From assembly GCF_900176535.1 (NCBI RefSeq), contig NZ_FWXT01000001.1:1116001-1180000 (forward strand): a stretch of 64,000 nt of DNA, given 5' to 3'. Position numbers and translations under genes: made by a program. Shown here in pieces: positions 7,864-14,975 of the stretch. This DNA is from Pedobacter africanus (lineage in GTDB: Bacteria; Bacteroidota; Bacteroidia; Sphingobacteriales; Sphingobacteriaceae). Numbering within the stretch: position 1 is the first letter of the stretch; every line of letters begins with the position of its first letter. The notes under the pieces are model-generated. The model saw nothing but the letters and a program-made list of their open reading frames with translations. It did not search any database and was not told the DNA's origin.

Positions 7864-8502
7864 ATGGGAATTTACAAAAACGGCCCACTAGGGCCATTCA
7901 AGGGCAAGATCGGCCCGCTTTTCGGTTATATTCTGCGAGGTAAAGGTGTCCTGCGGGCAGCACCTCACATTACCAAACCCCGATCCATTAAACAACTGGC
8001 TGTTCAGGAACGAATGGTTGTTTTGAGCCCGTTTTTAAACAGAATAAAAAAATACCTGGCGGTGGGCTTTGAACTTTCGGCCATTAAAAACGAAAACTCA
8101 GCCAACAATTCGGCAAAGTCCTACAACCTGAAACATGCCATTAAGGGAGTATACCCGGAACTGGAAATTGATTATCCCCAGGCCAGGCTTACAGAAGGCA
8201 GCCTTGAAATTCCGGAAAACGCAAGGGTTGAAGCTGTGGAAAACGGGTTTAAATTCAGCTGGGATTTTGATGAACTTGCTGAAAGGGGGCATTTCAACGA
8301 TAAAACTATGCTGATGGCCTATTTCCCGGAATTGAAAGGGAGTGCTTACATGATCAGTGGGGCTGGAAGGCATCAACGCCAGGAAATTCTGGAAATAAAC
8401 CCTGCTTTAAAGGGAAAAACAGCCGAGACCTATATCTCTTTTATAACAGACGACAGAAAATCCATTTCAAACAGCGTTTATACCGGCAGCATTACTTTTT
8501 AG
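7864..8502 (+). CDS. DUF6266 family protein
   Basis: A 212-residue protein without a signal peptide or membrane helix. The start MGIYKNGPLGPFKGKIGP, a following basic stretch and the alternating hydrophobic C-terminal half match the DUF6266 family, which is common and often multicopy in Sphingobacteriaceae and related Bacteroidota. No biochemical function is known to me. It stands apart from the peptide exporter behind tandem repeats and a possible terminator, so a link with the secretion cassette cannot be claimed from sequence. The start is the ATG at 7864; the family motif begins at residue 2. Confidence 0.75.
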   Translation: MGIYKNGPLGPFKGKIGPLFGYILRGKGVLRAAPHITKPRSIKQLAVQERMVVLSPFLNRIKKYLAVGFELSAIKNENSANNSAKSYNLKHAIKGVYPELEIDYPQARLTEGSLEIPENARVEAVENGFKFSWDFDELAERGHFNDKTMLMAYFPELKGSAYMISGAGRHQRQEILEINPALKGKTAETYISFITDDRKSISNSVYTGSITF

Positions 8503-8588
8503 CATGAATTCATTTTATTGAAAACCCTTTGCTTCTTTTTTCAGTTATTAAACTGATAAAAGATTGTCTGTATAATCAGCATAAATAG

Positions 8589-9014
8589 ATGAAAGCAAAT
8601 CCTTTTTTAATAGAACGGAACTTTAATGCTCCGATAAGCAAAGTTTGGGAGGCCATAACCGACACCGGTAAAATGAAGCACTGGTATTTTGACCTGGAAA
8701 AATTTAAACCGGAAGCAGGTTTCAATTTCCAGTTTCTTGCCGGCGATGACAAGAAAAAATACCTGCACATCTGTAAGGTTACCCAGGCAGAGGAAGGCAA
8801 GGTACTGGAATACAGCTGGAGTTATGACAATTATCCGGGGCAGTCCTGGGTAAAATTTGAATTGTTCGAAGCAGGCACAGGTACCAGGCTAAAACTTACC
8901 CATACCGGCATCGACAGCTTCCCTAAAGACGATCCTGCTTTTGCAAAAGAGAGTTTTGCAGCCGGCTGGACAGCCATTATCGGAACAAACTTAAAGAATT
9001 TCCTGGAGCAATAA
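8589..9014 (+). CDS. SRPBCC (AHSA1-like) domain protein
   Basis: A 141-residue single-domain protein. The pattern IERNFNAPISKVWEAITD at the start, a central W(Y)FDLEKF segment, an SYDNYPG loop, and the final helix FAAGWTAIIGTNLKNFLEQ are those of the START/Bet v1-like SRPBCC family, activator of Hsp90 ATPase homologue 1 branch. Such proteins bind hydrophobic ligands in a deep pocket, and their substrates are usually unknown. Its stop lies 5 bp from the convergent obg stop. It appears to be transcribed alone. Confidence 0.85.
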   Translation: MKANPFLIERNFNAPISKVWEAITDTGKMKHWYFDLEKFKPEAGFNFQFLAGDDKKKYLHICKVTQAEEGKVLEYSWSYDNYPGQSWVKFELFEAGTGTRLKLTHTGIDSFPKDDPAFAKESFAAGWTAIIGTNLKNFLEQ

Positions 9015-9019
9015 ATCGT

Positions 9020-10024
9020 TTAAACGCTTACATTGATGGCTTCCCAAAGCATATCTTTAAGCTGGGTGATCCCCTTTTGGGCTACAGAAGAAATAAAGAT
9101 TGCAGGGATATTTTCAGGAAGTTCTTTTTTCATTTCTTCCATCAGTTCTTCATCCAGCATGTCTGATTTGGTAATGGCCAGCAGGTGCGGCTTTTGCATC
9201 AGCTCCGGATTGTAATCTTTCAGTTCCGATTTCAGGATTTCATATTCTGCTGCGATGCTCCGGTGCGTATCTGCAGGAACCATGAACAACAATACAGAAT
9301 TGCGTTCTATATGGCGCAGAAACCGGTACCCCAGTCCCTTTCCTTTGGAAGCGCCTTCAATGATGCCGGGAATATCGGCCATAACGAACGATTTGCCGCC
9401 GCGGTAAGATACAATGCCCAGATTGGGTACCAGCGTGGTAAAAGGATAGTCTGCAATTTCAGGCTTGGCAGCAGAAAGCACCGACAACAGCGTAGATTTA
9501 CCTGCATTTGGGAATCCTACCAGACCAACATCGGCCAGTACCTTAAGCTCCAGCACAACCCATTCTTCCCTGCCCGGCTCTCCGGGTTGGGCAAAGCGGG
9601 GTGTTTGCAGCGTAGGTGTTTTAAAATGCCAGTTGCCCAGTCCGCCACGCCCGCCAGGGGTAAGGATTTTGGTTTCCCCATCCTCGGTGATTTCAAAAAT
9701 GGTGTGCCCGGTTTCGGCATCTTTGGCGATGGTACCCAGAGGTACTTCAAGGATTTCATCTTTACCCGATTTACCGGTTGATGTTCCGCTTGAACCAGGC
9801 TGCCCGTCGGGCGCAATAATATGTTTGCGGTATTTCAGGTGAAGCAGGGTCCAGAACTGGGAATTGCCCCTCAGGATGATGTGGCCACCGCGACCGCCGT
9901 CACCACCATCCGGACCGCCCGTGGCAGTCCGCACATCGCGGTGCAGGTGTGCAGAGCCTGCCCCTCCTTTACCGGAGCGGCAACATATCTTAACGTAATC
10001 TACAAAATTGGAACCCTGCGACAT
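9020..10024 (-). CDS. obg: GTPase Obg (ribosome assembly)
   Basis: A 334-residue Obg/CgtA GTPase that acts in assembly of the large ribosomal subunit. Residues 1-158 form the glycine-rich Obg fold (RSGKGGAGSAHLHRD, GGPDGGDGGRGGHIILRG). The GTPase domain follows, with P-loop GFPNAGKST, the switch region with DYPFTTLVPNLG, DIPGIIEGA as G3 and TKSD as G4. The protein ends soon after the G domain and has no long C-terminal OCT domain, which is usual in Bacteroidota. It lies 8 bp after adk in the same direction, and the two probably form one transcript. Confidence 0.97.
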   Translation of the reverse strand: MSQGSNFVDYVKICCRSGKGGAGSAHLHRDVRTATGGPDGGDGGRGGHIILRGNSQFWTLLHLKYRKHIIAPDGQPGSSGTSTGKSGKDEILEVPLGTIAKDAETGHTIFEITEDGETKILTPGGRGGLGNWHFKTPTLQTPRFAQPGEPGREEWVVLELKVLADVGLVGFPNAGKSTLLSVLSAAKPEIADYPFTTLVPNLGIVSYRGGKSFVMADIPGIIEGASKGKGLGYRFLRHIERNSVLLFMVPADTHRSIAAEYEILKSELKDYNPELMQKPHLLAITKSDMLDEELMEEMKKELPENIPAIFISSVAQKGITQLKDMLWEAINVSV

Positions 10025-10032
10025 CGGTGGAA

Positions 10033-10602
10033 TTAGTACTTATCTACTACTGCGCACAGATTGGCAAAGATATCTTCGATCTTACCGATCCCGTTTACCT
10101 TACTCAATTTCTGCTGTGCTTCGTAATAGGGCAAAACATGGATTGTTTTGTTGAAATATTCTTCAATACGTTTCTGCAGTTTATCGGCCTGGTCGTCTGC
10201 ACGACCGGTTTCCAGCTGACGTTGTGCAATGCGTTTGGTCAGTTCTTCCTGGTCAACGTCCAATGCAATTACACCAGCTATGGCACTGCCTTTGCTTTCT
10301 AAAAACGCATCCAAAGCCTGCGCCTGCGGCACAGTACGAGGGAATCCATCAAATATAAATCCTTTGGCCTGTGGATTTCTATCCACTTCTTCCTCCAGCA
10401 TAGCGATGGTGATTTCATCGGGTACCAGCTGTCCGTCGGCAATTAAAGCACTTACCTTTTGTCCAAGCGGAGTCTGGTTTTTAATGTGTGCCCTGAAAAT
10501 GTCGCCTGTAGAGATGTGGAGCAATTGATATTTTTCAATCAATTTTTCAGATTGGGTGCCTTTGCCTGCACCCGGTGGGCCAAAGAGAACAAAATTCAAC
10601 AT
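10033..10602 (-). CDS. adk: adenylate kinase
   Basis: A 189-residue short-form adenylate kinase, converting ATP and AMP to two ADP. The P-loop GPPGAGKGTQ is at residues 7-16. The AMP-binding region includes HISTGDIFR, and FIFDGFPRTVPQA holds the second AMP contact. The short LID follows RIAQRQLETGRADD, without zinc cysteines. The start at 10602 (MLNFVLFGPPGAGKG) is chosen because the beta-strand before the P-loop begins here; an ATG 54 bp upstream would add an unsupported extension. It is followed by obg. Confidence 0.97.
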   Translation of the reverse strand: MLNFVLFGPPGAGKGTQSEKLIEKYQLLHISTGDIFRAHIKNQTPLGQKVSALIADGQLVPDEITIAMLEEEVDRNPQAKGFIFDGFPRTVPQAQALDAFLESKGSAIAGVIALDVDQEELTKRIAQRQLETGRADDQADKLQKRIEEYFNKTIHVLPYYEAQQKLSKVNGIGKIEDIFANLCAVVDKY

Positions 10603-10733
10603 TTGGGTTGTCTTTAAAGTTAAAAAGCCTTTAAGCATTGGCTTAAGGCCGTACAAATCAATTCATTATAACACTTCTATTTTCAATTCCCCCAGTCGAA
10701 AAAAAGAAAAAAAGCAGGTTAGTTTTGAGGCTG

Positions 10734-10741
10734 CAAATATA
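10734..10741 (-). promoter_or_regulatory. -7 element of the probable adk-obg promoter
   Basis: On the minus strand TATATTTG matches the Bacteroidota sigma factor -7 consensus TAnnTTTG exactly and is followed by GC, as is common. It lies 131 bp before the adk start codon. No clear -33 TTG is seen at the usual distance, so the call rests on one element. Confidence 0.45.
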
Positions 10742-10813
10742 TAACTATTAATTTATTATCTCCTTTTTTTTACAAAATACTCCCCTGCTGTCGCGTCTGA
10801 AGTTTTAAATATC

Positions 10814-11896
10814 TTAAGGCGCAATAATGGTAAACAGGTAAACTGCAAAAATTACCAGCAGTACAATACCCTGTAAAATATTGGTACGCCCGGTGGCCAG
10901 TGAAAGCATAATGGTAAACTGTGCCAGGAGCAGCAGTACGGTCGCTTTCATATCAATACCCAGGGTAATGCTCATGCCTGTAAAAATAGAAACAATAGCT
11001 ACTGCCGGAATGGTTAAGCCAATACTGGCAAGGGCCGAGCCTAAAGCAAGGTTCAGGCTGGTCTGCAAGCGGTTCTTTTTAGCCGCCCTGTAAGCCGCAA
11101 GCCCTTCCGGCAGTAATACTACCGTAGCAATGATGATCCCTACCAATGATTTTGGTGCCCCAAAATTGACCACCGCATTTTCGATCTCAGGTGCAAGGGC
11201 CTTGGCCAGCAGCACAACTACCCCCAGGCACAGCAGCAACAAAAAGGTACTCAGCAAGGCCGTTTTGGTTGTTGGCGGCGCCGCATGGGTTTCTTCATTT
11301 CCATCTGCATCTGGTGGCAGGAAGAAATCACGGTGCCTGATGGTCTGCACCATCACGAAGGCACCATACAGCACCAGGCATATGACAGCTACAAAGATGA
11401 GCTGGGCCGAAGAATATTGCGGGCCCGGTGTAGTGGTGGTATAATTGGGCAGGATGAGTGTAAGTACCAGAATGGCCGTAAGCGTAACCAGTGCTGCACT
11501 TACACCGGGCAAACTAAATACCTGTTCTTTGAACCTGGCACCACCAGCCAGCAGACACAAACCAATGATCCCTGTCAGAATGATCATGACCGCGGCAAGG
11601 ACGGTATCGCGGGCAAGTACAGCCACATCCGGCCCGCCTGTAAGCATGAGCGAAACAATCAGTGCCACCTCTATAATGGTGATGGCCAGTGCCAGGAGCA
11701 AAGTACCGAAAGGCTCACCTACCCTATGGGCAACAACCTCTGCATGATGTACCGCAGCAAGTACAGCGGCAATCAGCACGGCGGCAAGAAAAAAAGTATA
11801 AAAAATGCCCAGATCTAATGAGATTGCGAAATAGGCAAGCCATGCAATTACCGGGGCAATAATGGTCCATAAAGGCAGGGGTATTTTTTTTATCAT
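10814..11896 (-). CDS. ChaA-type calcium/cation:proton antiporter
   Basis: A 360-residue membrane protein with about eleven hydrophobic segments. It belongs to the CaCA superfamily, ChaA branch. Two inverted-repeat halves contain the acidic motifs VGEPFGTLLLALAITIIEVALI and GIIIATVVLLPEGLAAYRAA, each with the conserved glutamates that bind the cation in CaCA exchangers. Its role is export of Ca2+ (possibly also Na+ or K+) in exchange for protons at the inner membrane. A hydrophilic loop of about 30 residues (DADGNEETHAAPPTT) separates the halves. It is divergent from the lipoprotein gene at 12016 across 119 bp holding an inverted repeat. Confidence 0.9.
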   Translation of the reverse strand: MIKKIPLPLWTIIAPVIAWLAYFAISLDLGIFYTFFLAAVLIAAVLAAVHHAEVVAHRVGEPFGTLLLALAITIIEVALIVSLMLTGGPDVAVLARDTVLAAVMIILTGIIGLCLLAGGARFKEQVFSLPGVSAALVTLTAILVLTLILPNYTTTTPGPQYSSAQLIFVAVICLVLYGAFVMVQTIRHRDFFLPPDADGNEETHAAPPTTKTALLSTFLLLLCLGVVVLLAKALAPEIENAVVNFGAPKSLVGIIIATVVLLPEGLAAYRAAKKNRLQTSLNLALGSALASIGLTIPAVAIVSIFTGMSITLGIDMKATVLLLLAQFTIMLSLATGRTNILQGIVLLVIFAVYLFTIIAP

Positions 11897-11932
11897 CAGA
11901 AAGGGGGTTTAAGTAAAACTGGAAATCGCTCC

Positions 11933-11980
11933 AAACGCTGCAATTATTATGCTAAATATAACAACCAGACTGTAGCGTTT
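11933..11980. promoter_or_regulatory. inverted repeat between chaA-type gene and lipoprotein gene
   Basis: AAACGCTGCAAT (11933-11944) and ACTGTAGCGTTT (11969-11980) are inverted copies agreeing at 10 of 12 positions and separated by 24 bp. Their position between divergent genes suggests a shared operator. No regulator is identified. Confidence 0.35.
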
Positions 11981-12015
11981 CATAAATTTTACACGTCTTA
12001 AGCTAAAAAAACCAA

Positions 12016-12441
12016 ATGATCATGTATAAAATTGCTTACGTCCTGTTTTGCGCTATCGTATTTATTGCCTGCCATAAAAAAGAAGACCCTTCCGAATGTG
12101 AGCCAAGGATGTGTACTGAAGAATTCCGTTCACTGCTGATCAGCTTTACCGATAAAGATGGAAAAGGGGTTGCCGTGAAAGATTACAGCGTGATCAACAT
12201 GAGCACCGGGGAACTGATCAAAACCCGGGTAGTGGCCAGCCTTACCCTCATTGCCGGAACCTTTGTGGTTATAGACGACACTCAGCGCAGTAAAGTATCA
12301 AGCGCAGGCGATGAACTGAAGATTACGGGTACTTACGAAGCCACCGGGCAGACCAAATCAGCTATTGTTAAAGTTTCAGGCGGAAAATGTGCCTGTCATA
12401 TAGAGAAAATTTCAGGACCTGAAAAGATCGTTTTCGATTAA
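12016..12441 (+). CDS. small hypothetical lipoprotein
   Basis: A 141-residue protein with a type II signal peptide: a hydrophobic stretch YKIAYVLFCAIVFIAC ends in the lipobox cysteine at about residue 18, followed by HKKEDPSE. Four further cysteines (CEPRMC near the start of the mature part, CAC near the end) could form disulfides. The mature part alternates charged and hydrophobic residues like a small beta-sandwich, but I recognise no family. It is probably anchored in the outer membrane facing the periplasm. The start may be ATG 12016 or 12022. Its stop lies 4 bp from the convergent cyclophilin gene. Confidence 0.8.
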   Translation: MIMYKIAYVLFCAIVFIACHKKEDPSECEPRMCTEEFRSLLISFTDKDGKGVAVKDYSVINMSTGELIKTRVVASLTLIAGTFVVIDDTQRSKVSSAGDELKITGTYEATGQTKSAIVKVSGGKCACHIEKISGPEKIVFD

Positions 12442-12445
12442 CTGA

Positions 12446-13090
12446 TCAACGTTTTTTGGGCAATACAACCACATTAAAAATAACCGGATTTAGCGGCACG
12501 TCATTTTTATCTGCAGCCACCGAATTAATGGCGTCCGCTACTTCCATTCCTTCCGTAATTTCGCCAAATATGGTATAATCGCCATCCAGATGCGGCGTAC
12601 CCCCTGTTTTTTTATAAACCTCACGCTGCGCTGCCGGGATTTTCCGGTTCTTTTTCTTTTCCAGGGCATCCAGCTGGGCATCGCTCTGTTTTTTACCAGC
12701 CACCAGATAGATCTGTGTAAAATAGGAAGCCTTTTCAGGGTTATCGTCGCGCCCCGCACCTAAAGTCCCTTTTTTATGGAACAGGTTGGGTTTAAGCTCG
12801 GCAGGAAACCGGGGTGCCTGTTTTTTAGGGTCACGTTTTTCCCGGTTCAATATGGTATCGTCCAGCTCTCCGCCCTGACTTACAAAATCTTTGATCACCC
12901 TATTAAACAGGGCATTTTTATAGCTTCCTTTTTTCACTTCTTTCAGGAACATGTCCCTGTGCCTGGGCGTTTCATCATACAGCATTACGGTAATATTGCC
13001 TTTGTTGGTCACGAAACGCACTGAAGTGGATTGTGCGGAAAGCATTTGCGATAAGCACAATAAAGCAGGTAAAAAGAATAGCTTTTTCAT
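12446..13090 (-). CDS. periplasmic cyclophilin-type peptidyl-prolyl isomerase
   Basis: A 214-residue protein with a Sec signal peptide (MKKLFFLPALLCLSQMLSAQ). The cyclophilin fold follows: VRFVTNKGNITVMLYDETP, the substrate-site segment NALFNRVIKDFVSQGGE containing the catalytic arginine, and GDYTIFGEITEGMEVADAI near the end. Its role is to speed prolyl isomerisation of exported proteins in the periplasm. A lysine-rich insertion (about residues 125-160) separates the two halves, as in other Bacteroidota members. Its ATG overlaps the stop of the upstream AsnC-type gene by 4 bp, so translation is probably coupled. Confidence 0.93.
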   Translation of the reverse strand: MKKLFFLPALLCLSQMLSAQSTSVRFVTNKGNITVMLYDETPRHRDMFLKEVKKGSYKNALFNRVIKDFVSQGGELDDTILNREKRDPKKQAPRFPAELKPNLFHKKGTLGAGRDDNPEKASYFTQIYLVAGKKQSDAQLDALEKKKNRKIPAAQREVYKKTGGTPHLDGDYTIFGEITEGMEVADAINSVAADKNDVPLNPVIFNVVVLPKKR

Positions 13091-13551
13091 AAGGGGTATG
13101 CGGTGTCGCTTTTAATTTCCGACATCACGAATGAAGTCTGGATGGTACTGATACTCGATAAGGTGGCCAGCTTCTCATTATAAAACAGGTTATAATCGTC
13201 CATGTCACGCGTTGCAATCCTCAGGATAAAATCAAATGCCCCCGTCATCTGAAAGCACTCCATTACTTCCTCGAATTTTGCGACTTCTTCTTTAAACTCT
13301 TTTAAGCACTCTTTGGTATGGGATTTCAGCAGCACCTGCGAAAATGCAATATGGCTCCTTTCTATTTTCCTATTGTCCAGCACGGCAACAACACGCTTGA
13401 TATAGCCATTTTCTTTTAACCGCCTGATCCGTGCATGCGTTGTGGCTATGGATTTATTCACCTTGCCTGCTACTGCTTCATTGCTTTGAGCAGCATCTTT
13501 CTGCAAGATCTGTAGTATTTTGATGTCAACTTCATCTAAACCTGTAGCCAT
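13087..13551 (-). CDS. Lrp/AsnC family transcriptional regulator
   Basis: A 154-residue regulator. Residues 1-65 are a winged helix-turn-helix (LDEVDIKILQILQKDAAQSN, then KSIATTHARIRRLKENGYI). The rest is the AsnC ligand-binding domain (RAM fold), ending in TIQTSFVMSEIKSD. These proteins assemble into octamers and respond to amino acids. It is transcribed ahead of the cyclophilin gene with a 4-bp stop/start overlap. TAGATTTG at 13583-13590 (minus) matches the TAnnTTTG -7 element 32 bp before its ATG. Confidence 0.93.
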   Translation of the reverse strand: MATGLDEVDIKILQILQKDAAQSNEAVAGKVNKSIATTHARIRRLKENGYIKRVVAVLDNRKIERSHIAFSQVLLKSHTKECLKEFKEEVAKFEEVMECFQMTGAFDFILRIATRDMDDYNLFYNEKLATLSSISTIQTSFVMSEIKSDTAYPL

Positions 13552-13582
13552 GAAAGTAGATTCTAAATTTTAACGTATCAAA

Positions 13583-13590
13583 CAAATCTA
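13583..13590 (-). promoter_or_regulatory. -7 element before the Lrp/AsnC gene
   Basis: TAGATTTG on the minus strand is an exact TAnnTTTG match, 32 bp upstream of the start codon, giving a short leader. A -33 element is not obvious. Confidence 0.45.
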
Positions 13591-13631
13591 CGGAAAATCA
13601 GCACAGTCCCGGCAGATAATATGAAGGAATA

Positions 13632-14786
13632 TTATACCGCTGAAACTTCCTTCTTTTGTAACAGTGATGCTGTAATCTCTACTGCCCTGGTAATTTCTGC
13701 CTCGGTAGTGTACTTACTGAAAGAAAAACGCAGGGTAGCACAGGCCCCGGCTTTACCAATTGCTTTCATCACGTGAGAACCGCCATCACCACTGGAACAG
13801 GCACTTCCGCCAGACACGCACACACCTTTCATATCAAACAGGGTTACCAGGAAATCGCTTTGCTCACTTAATGGGAAACAAACGCTCAATACGGTATATA
13901 GTGAATTTTCAGGATTGTTAAAAGAAACGCCCGGAACCGCTGCAGCCAGTTGTTTCCTCATCAGCTGATTCAGTTGCGCAATGTATTGGCTGTCCTGTGC
14001 GTAATTGGCTGTGGCCAGTTCAAGCGCTTTGGCAAATCCGATGATGCCAGAAACATTTTCTGTTCCTGCACGCAGTTTCCGCTCCTGCCCGCCTCCAAAA
14101 ATCAAAGGATAGGCCTTGATCTCCTCACTCACATACAGCAAGCCTGTACCTTTAGGTCCGTGAAATTTATGTCCTGTTGCCGAAGCAAAATGTACTCCGC
14201 ATTCTTTTAGATTGATGGGGTAGTGGCCAATGGTTTGCACACAATCGGAATGGAACAAGGCATCATTTGCCTTGCAAAGCTTGCCGACCAGAGAGATGTC
14301 GAGCAGGCTTCCAATTTCGTTATTGGCATGCATCAATGTCACAAGACACTTTTTACCCAGTTTGGATTGGGTGGAAAGCTGCATTTCCAGGTTCGCATAA
14401 TCTACCTCACCACTTTCGGTAAGTTTCACATACGAAAATGTGATGTTTCTGCTGTGCGCATAATGCTCAACCGTATGGAGCACAGCATGGTGCTCAATAG
14501 GAGAAGTGATGATGTGTGTACAGCGCAGTTCGTTCACCGCCATGGCTATTGCCATGTTGTTGCTCTCGGTTCCTCCGCTGGTAAAAATCAATGTTGATGG
14601 TTTTACGCCCAATATCGTACCTATATTCTTTCTGGCTTCCTCGATGGCCGACTTAACGTTACGGCCCAGGGAATATGCCGAAGAGGGATTTCCAAAATGC
14701 TGCTGCATATAAGGCAACATGGCGTTTAAAACTTCGGCATCCAAAGCGGTAGTTGCAGCATTATCAAGGTAGATTGGTTGTTCCAT
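13632..14786 (-). CDS. cysteine desulfurase (NifS/IscS-like)
   Basis: A 384-residue class V aminotransferase-fold enzyme that removes sulfur from cysteine for Fe-S cluster or other sulfur transfer. Visible features are the start YLDNAATTALD, the segment SGGTESNNMAIAMAV and ITSPIEHHAVLH, the PLP lysine in ATGHKFHGPKGTGLLY, and the persulfide cysteine in CVSGGSACSSGDG. The insertion around that cysteine is typical of the NifS/IscS group. The start at 14786 (MEQPIYLDNAATT) is preferred; an upstream in-frame ATG at 14882 would add a hydrophobic 32-residue extension that is not typical. No iscU-like gene is adjacent. Confidence 0.93.
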   Translation of the reverse strand: MEQPIYLDNAATTALDAEVLNAMLPYMQQHFGNPSSAYSLGRNVKSAIEEARKNIGTILGVKPSTLIFTSGGTESNNMAIAMAVNELRCTHIITSPIEHHAVLHTVEHYAHSRNITFSYVKLTESGEVDYANLEMQLSTQSKLGKKCLVTLMHANNEIGSLLDISLVGKLCKANDALFHSDCVQTIGHYPINLKECGVHFASATGHKFHGPKGTGLLYVSEEIKAYPLIFGGGQERKLRAGTENVSGIIGFAKALELATANYAQDSQYIAQLNQLMRKQLAAAVPGVSFNNPENSLYTVLSVCFPLSEQSDFLVTLFDMKGVCVSGGSACSSGDGGSHVMKAIGKAGACATLRFSFSKYTTEAEITRAVEITASLLQKKEVSAV

Positions 14787-14975
14787 ATTTTTGCAAAAAG
14801 ATTTTTTAACAAAAATCGCTGCAATTAAAAAAAACATCAATACTACAGCAGTATTCCGTAAATTATATGGAATTTTAACCAATCAGTAGCATAAATTCCA
14901 GAAACAGCGCTGCGTTTATGCGATTTAGCTGAAAATCTACGGGACATAATTACAAAGCGGCTTCAGATAAGCGGG

